Shown piece by piece: positions 9,508 through 12,906 of a stretch of 12,906 bases of DNA. The notes beneath the pieces are model-generated. The model was not told the origin of the DNA. It searched no databases and was given only the letters and a program-made list of their open reading frames with translations. Both the position numbers and the translations under genes were made by a program. Source of the stretch: Hadarchaeum sp964343275 (lineage in GTDB: Archaea > Hadarchaeota > Hadarchaeia > Hadarchaeales > Hadarchaeaceae); NCBI GenBank assembly GCA_964343275.1, contig CAYFIY010000031.1:1-12906 (forward strand). Direction: 5' to 3'. How positions within the stretch are numbered: the stretch's first letter is position 1; each line of letters opens with the position of its first letter.

Positions 9508-10392
9508 ATGACCACAGTTGACGTTCATCTTCACTTGGCCCAAATACCAACCCAAGTACCAAAGTGGTGGGCTGAAGAGCTTTACCGACCTTTTGGACAA
9601 AAATTTACATCGCAGGGAGGAAAGGAAACCGTGGAATTGCTAGATAAAGCTGGGATTGACCTAGGAATTGTTCAAGGAGGAGACTTTCGAAGGACTACCT
9701 TCCACCCAGACTATCCCAAAGAACACGAAATATTCATACCTAACGATTACGTGGCAGCTGAAGTTAGGAAATACCCTGGTAGGCTTTACGGACAAGCTGC
9801 CTTGGACCCCATGAGAGATGTTCAAGCAGCTGTATTGGAGTTGGAAAGAAGTGTTAAAGATTTGAACATGGTGGGTCTGAAGCTGCAGCCAACTTATAAG
9901 CACTTCTCCCCTAATGACGAGAGGTTGGACCCGATATATGAAAAATGTATCGAATTGGATATACCCTTGCATGTCCACATGGGTTGGACACCAGTAATCA
10001 ATGCGCCTATGAAATATCAGAACCCGATTCTACTTGATGACGTTGGTATCAAATTCAGAAAGTTGAAGGTAATCGTTGCCCATCTTGGTTATCCTTGGGT
10101 AGATCAAGCCATATGTATGGTTGCCAAGCATCCTAACTTCTACTGTGATATGGCTTACTGGTGTAACTTCGGGCCTGATTATCTTTATCAGGCTCTCCTA
10201 AAGCTAAAATCTCTGAACGCGATTGACAGAGTACTTTACGGCTCTGAGAATATCTGCACAATTAAATTTCCCCAAGTCTACAAACAGGTGAATTCTGTAG
10301 CCGGGAAACTCAACCTACCTGAAATAACGGAAAAGGAAATGGCAAATATCATGGGTGGAACCGCTCTGAGGATATACAAAATAAATATCTAA
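9508..10392 (+). CDS. amidohydrolase-2 family (TIM-barrel) metal-dependent hydrolase or decarboxylase
   Basis: The family (PF04909 type; ACMSD and gamma-resorcylate decarboxylase are characterised members) uses a metal-bound TIM barrel for hydrolysis or non-oxidative decarboxylation. In this 294-residue protein the first-strand HxH is DVHLHL (H7, H9). VGLKLQP (122-128) is the barrel strand that often follows, IPLHVHMGW supplies H155 or H157, and VIVAHLGYPW supplies H192. The terminal motif, usually GSD, is YGSEN (E247), a substitution at a metal or catalytic position. The C terminus IMGGTALRIYKI matches the family ending in which a conserved Asn usually precedes GGTA; here it is IMGGTA. The length is normal. 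It stands alone, so context gives no substrate. Confidence 0.88.
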   Translation: MTTVDVHLHLAQIPTQVPKWWAEELYRPFGQKFTSQGGKETVELLDKAGIDLGIVQGGDFRRTTFHPDYPKEHEIFIPNDYVAAEVRKYPGRLYGQAALDPMRDVQAAVLELERSVKDLNMVGLKLQPTYKHFSPNDERLDPIYEKCIELDIPLHVHMGWTPVINAPMKYQNPILLDDVGIKFRKLKVIVAHLGYPWVDQAICMVAKHPNFYCDMAYWCNFGPDYLYQALLKLKSLNAIDRVLYGSENICTIKFPQVYKQVNSVAGKLNLPEITEKEMANIMGGTALRIYKINI

Positions 10393-10518
10393 ATACTAAA
10401 CTAAAGTTAGTACTGTTGCTTGCTTTCTCGATTTTAAGTAATTAATAACGATATATATCTGGAAAACGATAAACTCACAGTTCTGGTACCTCGCAGCATG
10501 TAGGGGTTCCGGAATCTT

Positions 10519-10556
10519 CCCACGTGGTTCCGATAGCTGGTCGTGATCCACGTGGG
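10519..10556. repeat. 9-bp perfect inverted repeat forming a stem-loop
   Basis: CCCACGTGG (10519-10527) and CCACGTGGG (10548-10556) are exact reverse complements around a 20-base loop. On the plus strand it is followed by GTTTTAAATTT, which is terminator-like. The G+C-rich stem in an A/T-rich spacer suggests a structured RNA or a binding site. I found no H/ACA, C/D, RNase P or SRP signature. Confidence 0.6.
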
Positions 10557-10660
10557 GTTTTAAATTTAATATTCTTAAAAAAACTGGTTCAAGAGCGAAC
10601 CCGAGTCGCGAACCCAATAAGTAACAAGAGTACACATAACAACATCCATTTTGACTTTTT

Positions 10661-10680
10661 ATTACTCTTTAAATAGTAAT
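10661..10680. promoter_or_regulatory. near-consensus TATA box centred in an inverted repeat, no clear downstream gene
   Basis: TTTAAATA (10668-10675) matches the archaeal consensus exactly on the plus strand, and its complement TATTTAAA is also acceptable. It sits between ATTACT (10661-10666) and AGTAAT (10675-10680), which are perfect reverse complements. Minus-strand transcription would start near 10646 and cross the stem at 10519-10556. Plus-strand transcription would run antisense into the regulator gene. Confidence 0.45.
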
Positions 10681-10748
10681 GGACCGTTTTGGATCGCGAT
10701 TAACAAGGAAGTTAAACTTAGTGGTAGATTCGTGGGATCTATATTTTT

Positions 10749-11729
10749 TTAAGTGTTCCCTTCTTTTTCGAATCCTTTACCACCACCATGAGTAACTTCC
10801 ACCCCGAATGATTTAGGAATCTCATTGGCTTTGACTTTCCAAAGCGGCCATAATACATACACACTGTATTGCGATATTTCTTCCCAAAAAAAATTAGCAG
10901 CTAAGTTTTTCCTGTGGTCAATTAGGGGATCAATCCAAATCATAAGATCGTCAAAGGCTTTTATGAGATTCTTATCCATTAAAAATTTAAGTACGGGGTA
11001 AATGTTGGACTTTAACCATTCATCATATCTATTATGTATCTGGGAAACGTGAACCCCATGGTGTTCCATAAAAGTTTTGGGTGTTGGTGAGGGTAAATAT
11101 TTTAAAGATTTTGCATATTTTGCTAAGTCAACTTTCGACATTTTGAGTTCCGAATAATCAGGAAAAGGAACAATGAGAGAATGTTCAAGAGGGCGAAAAG
11201 GTATATCGAGACTATCGTGAGGAGAACGACATAATTCTCTGTTTTCCGCCATATACCGAGCCAAGGCTTTTAATAACGTAAGTTCAGTAAGTTCGGGGTC
11301 CGCGATCCTCAAGTCAATTTTAGATGTGATTCGGTTGGATTTGATACTCCAACGTAAATTGGATATTTCTATCGCTGATTGAACAACATCATCGGTGAGT
11401 ATTTTTTTTCCTGCTTCTATGTCGAGGTGTACAAGGGGCGAAACGTTGGCCAAGCTGTCCAGCGTAGAATAAGCGGGATCGGCCAAGGTCGGAGATAATT
11501 TTATGAGTATTTTATTATGTCGTTGTCTCCCCTTTTTATCTTCCCTAGGGACGCTATCTCTATTTATTTCCTTCAGATCTTCCATTTCTTTTAGCGCCAT
11601 GCTTAAGCTCGATTTTGGAATACCAGTTTTTTCCGTGAGCTCGGCAAAGGACATAGGGCCGTAAGCTCGTAAGGCATCTATTATCTTATGCCCGATTCCC
11701 TTCTTGTTTACTTGGGATATTTCCCTCAT
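10749..11729 (-). CDS. winged-helix DNA-binding protein, probable transcriptional regulator
   Basis: The 326-residue product has an N-terminal winged helix at about 12-62: GHKIIDALRAYGPMSFAELT, then TGIPKSSLSMALKEMEDLKE as the recognition helix region, then a basic wing (REDKKGRQRHNK). This resembles MarR/ArsR/IclR-type domains of archaeal regulators. The rest (about 75-326) has no family I recognise; it is mixed and W/P-rich near its end, and may be a ligand or partner domain. There is no membrane segment. The ATG at 11729 is chosen because MREIS begins the sequence repeated in the upstream duplicate and because a short leader ORF ends in ATGA at this codon. An in-frame ATG at 11753 would add eight residues (MGSNERVR). 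No target operon is visible nearby. Confidence 0.75.
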   Translation of the reverse strand: MREISQVNKKGIGHKIIDALRAYGPMSFAELTEKTGIPKSSLSMALKEMEDLKEINRDSVPREDKKGRQRHNKILIKLSPTLADPAYSTLDSLANVSPLVHLDIEAGKKILTDDVVQSAIEISNLRWSIKSNRITSKIDLRIADPELTELTLLKALARYMAENRELCRSPHDSLDIPFRPLEHSLIVPFPDYSELKMSKVDLAKYAKSLKYLPSPTPKTFMEHHGVHVSQIHNRYDEWLKSNIYPVLKFLMDKNLIKAFDDLMIWIDPLIDHRKNLAANFFWEEISQYSVYVLWPLWKVKANEIPKSFGVEVTHGGGKGFEKEGNT

Positions 11730-11832
11730 TCGAACCCGTTCATTCGAACCCATTCTGTTATCTTATGCTTGATTCCCTTCTTGTTTACTTGGGATATTTC
11801 CCTCATTCGAACCCCCCTCATTCGAACCCATT
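11681..11832. repeat. 77-bp-period tandem duplication covering the 5' end of the regulator gene
   Basis: Copy 1 (11681-11754) and copy 2 (11758-11832) both read TTATCTTATG, then GATTCCCTTCTTGTTTACTT, then GGGATATTTCCCTCATTCG, and end in ATTCGAACCCATT. They differ at two bases near 11691-11693 and by GTT versus CCCT between the internal motifs, about 70 of 75 positions identical. Copy 1 includes the first codons of the regulator; copy 2 is a displaced duplicate upstream. Confidence 0.9.
11726..11821 (-). CDS. short leader ORF made by the duplication, overlapping the regulator start
   Basis: ATG 11821 opens a 31-codon frame reading MRGVRMREISQVNKKGIK, then HKITEWVRMNGFE, then TGA. Its middle repeats the regulator N terminus (MREISQVNKKGI). 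The TGA (11728-11726) overlaps the regulator ATG (11729-11727) as ATGA, an arrangement typical of translational coupling. A TATA-like element at 11849-11856 predicts a transcript start near 11827, which would make this the first AUG. Expression is inferred. Confidence 0.4.
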   Translation of the reverse strand: MRGVRMREISQVNKKGIKHKITEWVRMNGFE

Positions 11833-11848
11833 ATAAGATAGTTATACA

Positions 11849-11856
11849 CTTTAAAA
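11849..11856 (-). promoter_or_regulatory. possible TATA box for the regulator transcript
   Basis: TTTTAAAG on the minus strand is centred about 26 bp before 11827, just outside the distal repeat copy. If used, the transcript begins at the duplicated segment rather than at the intact gene. A second candidate, CTTATAATG, lies at 11829-11837. Confidence 0.4.
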
Positions 11857-11906
11857 GGTTTTCTTATTGAACTTAATTTACATTAACTTAGTTCATTTTT
11901 AGAACC

Positions 11907-11916
11907 TTTTTAAAAA
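11907..11916 (+). promoter_or_regulatory. TATA box for the 62-residue ORF
   Basis: TTTTTAAAAA is centred 29 bp before ATG 11941, and no Shine-Dalgarno is present, consistent with a leaderless mRNA. The element is symmetric, so it could also serve the divergent regulator. Confidence 0.5.
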
Positions 11917-11940
11917 GTTGATTTATAGAGTAAAGACAAG

Positions 11941-12129
11941 ATGGATATGAATGCTCCTAGTAAAGTAGGCAGCAAAATAAACCAAGTCTGGGAATGTAGC
12001 GAGGTCACGTTTCCAAACGAATACTTGAAAAATAACGATTTCGAGCGGGGTGATAAGGTCATAGTTTGGAACACTTTAGCGGAACCCCACGGAGCTATAA
12101 TTCCACAAGACGACCTAGAGAACCGATAA
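11941..12129 (+). CDS. small hypothetical protein, 62 residues
   Basis: The product is acidic and soluble-looking. It carries VWECSEVTFPNEYLKNNDFE and RGDKVIVWNTLAEPHGAI, and no signal peptide or membrane segment. I recognise no family. A TATA box at leaderless spacing and balanced amino-acid content support real coding. ATG 11947 (MNAPSKVG) is an alternative start. Reading on in the same frame past the TAA gives IKALSTAFRESIKEEIKKEL, which looks like an amphipathic helix, so the gene may have been longer and been cut by a nonsense change. It is divergent from the regulator. Confidence 0.6.
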   Translation: MDMNAPSKVGSKINQVWECSEVTFPNEYLKNNDFERGDKVIVWNTLAEPHGAIIPQDDLENR

Positions 12130-12130
12130 A

Positions 12131-12154
12131 TAAAGGCACTATCCACGGCCTTTA
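12131..12154 (+). terminator. hairpin after the 62-residue ORF
   Basis: TAAAGGC (12131-12137) pairs with GCCTTTA (12148-12154), a 7-bp stem with a 10-base loop starting one base after the stop codon. There is no long T-tract, so termination is uncertain. It lies between this gene and the convergent tRNA. Confidence 0.35.
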
Positions 12155-12217
12155 GGGAATCGATAAAAGAAGAAATTAAAAAAGAATTGGATCCACCAAA
12201 ATTCGTTGCTAGTAAGG

Positions 12218-12289
12218 TGGACCTGCCGGGATTCGAACCCGGGACCTTCGGCTTGCAAAGCCGACGCTCTACCACTGAGCTACAGGCCC
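12218..12289 (-). tRNA. trnA-UGC: tRNA-Ala (anticodon UGC)
   Basis: The minus strand folds as a full cloverleaf of 72 bases. Acceptor GGGCCTG pairs with CAGGTCC and includes the G3-U70 pair that identifies alanine tRNA. The D arm is GCTC/GAGC, the anticodon stem TCGGC/GCCGA has loop TTTGCAA, and the T arm CCGGG/CCCGG has loop TTCGAAT. The anticodon TGC is at 12257-12255. The discriminator is A73 and CCA is not encoded (the next bases are CCT). No intron. In many archaea this tRNA sits in the 16S-23S spacer; here it is separate, about 3.2 kb upstream of the 23S gene. Confidence 0.97.
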
Positions 12290-12312
12290 GAGTTCATCTC
12301 AATTTTCTTCAT

Positions 12313-12321
12313 TAGTATAAC
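12313..12321 (-). promoter_or_regulatory. TATA box for tRNA-Ala
   Basis: GTTATACTA on the minus strand is centred 28 bp before the tRNA 5' end, predicting transcription start at about 12291, two bases before the mature tRNA. Confidence 0.55.
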
Positions 12322-12624
12322 TTACGCTCTGTCTTTCGTTTTAGGCCACGCCGATCTTTAGTAGACTATTTTACTTATTTTCTTCAATAAAACGAGCCTA
12401 CACAAATTGATCACGAAAGTCTAGTTTTACTTAAGTACGGTATAACCACTCGCCTATGAGACGATAAGGGAGAACCCAAATGAATCTTACAACTTGATCA
12501 AGAAAGCAAAAAATTCGATAATAGCCTAATTCTTTGAACTTCTGCAATTTCCCTTTCTGCTAGAGCACAAAATTCTGGGATTTACACAATGTTTAAAATG
12601 ATGGCCAAATAGTTCGTCTACTAG
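12322..12624. other. A/T-rich stretch with no gene recognised
   Basis: About 300 bp with frequent stops in all frames on both strands. A single C-box-like ATGATGG (12599-12605) and a CTGA (12634-12637) occur 29 bases apart, but a D'/C' pair is missing. I see no tRNA, strong repeat or promoter with an obvious target. Confidence 0.4.
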
Positions 12625-12846
12625 TCATACACCGTCTGATATCAATTGCACTATATCTGGAAGTATGTGGAAGATGCTCAGGATATGATGCTGAATGAGT
12701 AAAGAGGGGGAGGTTCTCCTTTTGAGTTTTATAAACAGTGCCCCTGTTATTGGTACAAGCGCTGCTGGGATGGGCACTGCGATTATTGTAATTACCAAAT
12801 AAATGTCAAAAACTAATTTGATGCAAAATTCTAAAAATTGCATCAT
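12625..12846 (-). CDS. possible small membrane protein, 73 residues
   Basis: From ATG 12846 the product has one long hydrophobic stretch, about residues 8-40 (including LVFDIYLVITIIAVPIPAAL), followed by the basic KLKRRT segment, which would put the C terminus in the cytoplasm. A weak Shine-Dalgarno, CAGGA, lies a few bases upstream. I recognise no family. The tail from about residue 45 is unremarkable and the region is A/T-rich, so a chance ORF is possible. It could be a small membrane peptide or antitoxin-like leader, but nothing shows this. Confidence 0.35.
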   Translation of the reverse strand: MMQFLEFCIKLVFDIYLVITIIAVPIPAALVPITGALFIKLKRRTSPSLLIQHHILSIFHILPDIVQLISDGV

Positions 12847-12906
12847 ATTCCTGCAAAAAGCTAAAAAACTGAAAATTTTGCCACATTTTTACCTCATTTC
12901 CCCCTT

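Larger units (their letters stand above)
10393..10748. other. intergenic region rich in inverted repeats, no gene recognised
   Basis: This lies between the amidohydrolase and regulator stop codons. It begins with TACTAA/TTAGTA (about 10395-10413), a small hairpin that may end the amidohydrolase transcript. It then holds the stem at 10519-10556, a pair of CGAACCC sites (10596-10602 and 10609-10615) and an orphan TATA box inside an inverted repeat (10661-10680). A 79-codon minus-strand frame with a GTG start (10396-10635) crosses it, but has no family resemblance and reads through the repeats. A small RNA on either strand is possible. Confidence 0.5.

Noticed and set aside
10396..10635. 79-codon minus-strand ORF with GTG start
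   Set aside because: It crosses the 9-bp inverted repeat and the CGAACCC pair, shows no family resemblance, and has only a weak ribosome site. A noncoding locus fits better, though it is not excluded.
11681..11832. CRISPR-like array
   Set aside because: There are only two adjacent copies with no distinct spacers, and they include coding sequence of the regulator, so it is a simple tandem duplication.
11688..11870. 60-codon plus-strand ORF with internal repeat
   Set aside because: It is the antisense of the tandem duplication; its repeated peptide comes only from the DNA repeat.
11910..12275. 121-codon minus-strand ORF starting inside tRNA-Ala
   Set aside because: Its N terminus (ERRLCKPKVPGSNPGRS) is the familiar false translation of a tRNA, and the rest is antisense to the 62-residue ORF.
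12218..12289. tRNA-Ala as an integration site
   Set aside because: I found no second copy of the tRNA 3' end and no integrase in the window; the nearby GGGTTCGAAT motifs match only the T-loop core.
12599..12637. C/D box sRNA suggested by ATGATGG and CTGA
   Set aside because: Spacing is short, no D'/C' pair is visible, and no terminal kink-turn stem forms.

Overview
The window is archaeal chromosomal DNA. The evidence is a two-repeat TATA-binding protein, the chromatin protein Alba, ribosomal protein S17e, an archaeal-type GTP cyclohydrolase III, a ThiD-ThiN fusion, a 23S rRNA gene with archaeal sequence, and a tRNA-Ala without an encoded CCA. Several genes lack a Shine-Dalgarno sequence and have an A/T-rich TATA box about 26-29 bp before the start codon, as expected for leaderless archaeal mRNAs. 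The 23S gene stands alone, with no 16S, 5S or spacer tRNA beside it. That layout is known from Thermoplasma-like lineages and some other uncultured archaea, so a Thermoplasmatota-like or similar genome is possible, but I cannot name the lineage.

Layout, left to right. 1-57 may be the tail of a plus-strand gene. 150-689 (-) is a divergent TBP and 878-1198 (+) is Alba. 1480-3197 (+) is a two-gene DrrA/DrrB-type ABC exporter operon with an ATGA overlap. 3203-3961 (-) is GTP cyclohydrolase III, convergent with the exporter and with unusual arginine codons. 4155-5486 (+) is thiDN, preceded by a possible 31-codon upstream ORF, then 5530-5724 (+) is rps17e. About 5966-9015 (-) is 23S rRNA, closed by a processing stem whose two arms lie at 5936-5961 and 9024-9048. 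9508-10392 (+) is an amidohydrolase-2 family protein. 10749-11729 (-) is a winged-helix regulator whose 5' end has been tandemly duplicated. 11941-12129 (+) is a small unknown protein. 12218-12289 (-) is tRNA-Ala(UGC). 12625-12846 (-) is a possible small membrane protein.

The left two thirds is mostly informational and cofactor genes: transcription, chromatin, translation, thiamine, and a GTP-derived flavin/deazaflavin precursor. The right third is looser, with long intergenic spaces, inverted repeats, a broken-looking 5' region and short unknown ORFs. The most unusual structure is at the regulator gene. A 77-bp-period tandem duplication creates a short leader ORF whose TGA overlaps the regulator ATG (ATGA). 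Pairs of a GGGTTCG motif 14-15 bp apart lie at the same place, and a third pair lies 1.1 kb downstream. I found no CRISPR array, transposase, phage gene or obvious defence system.
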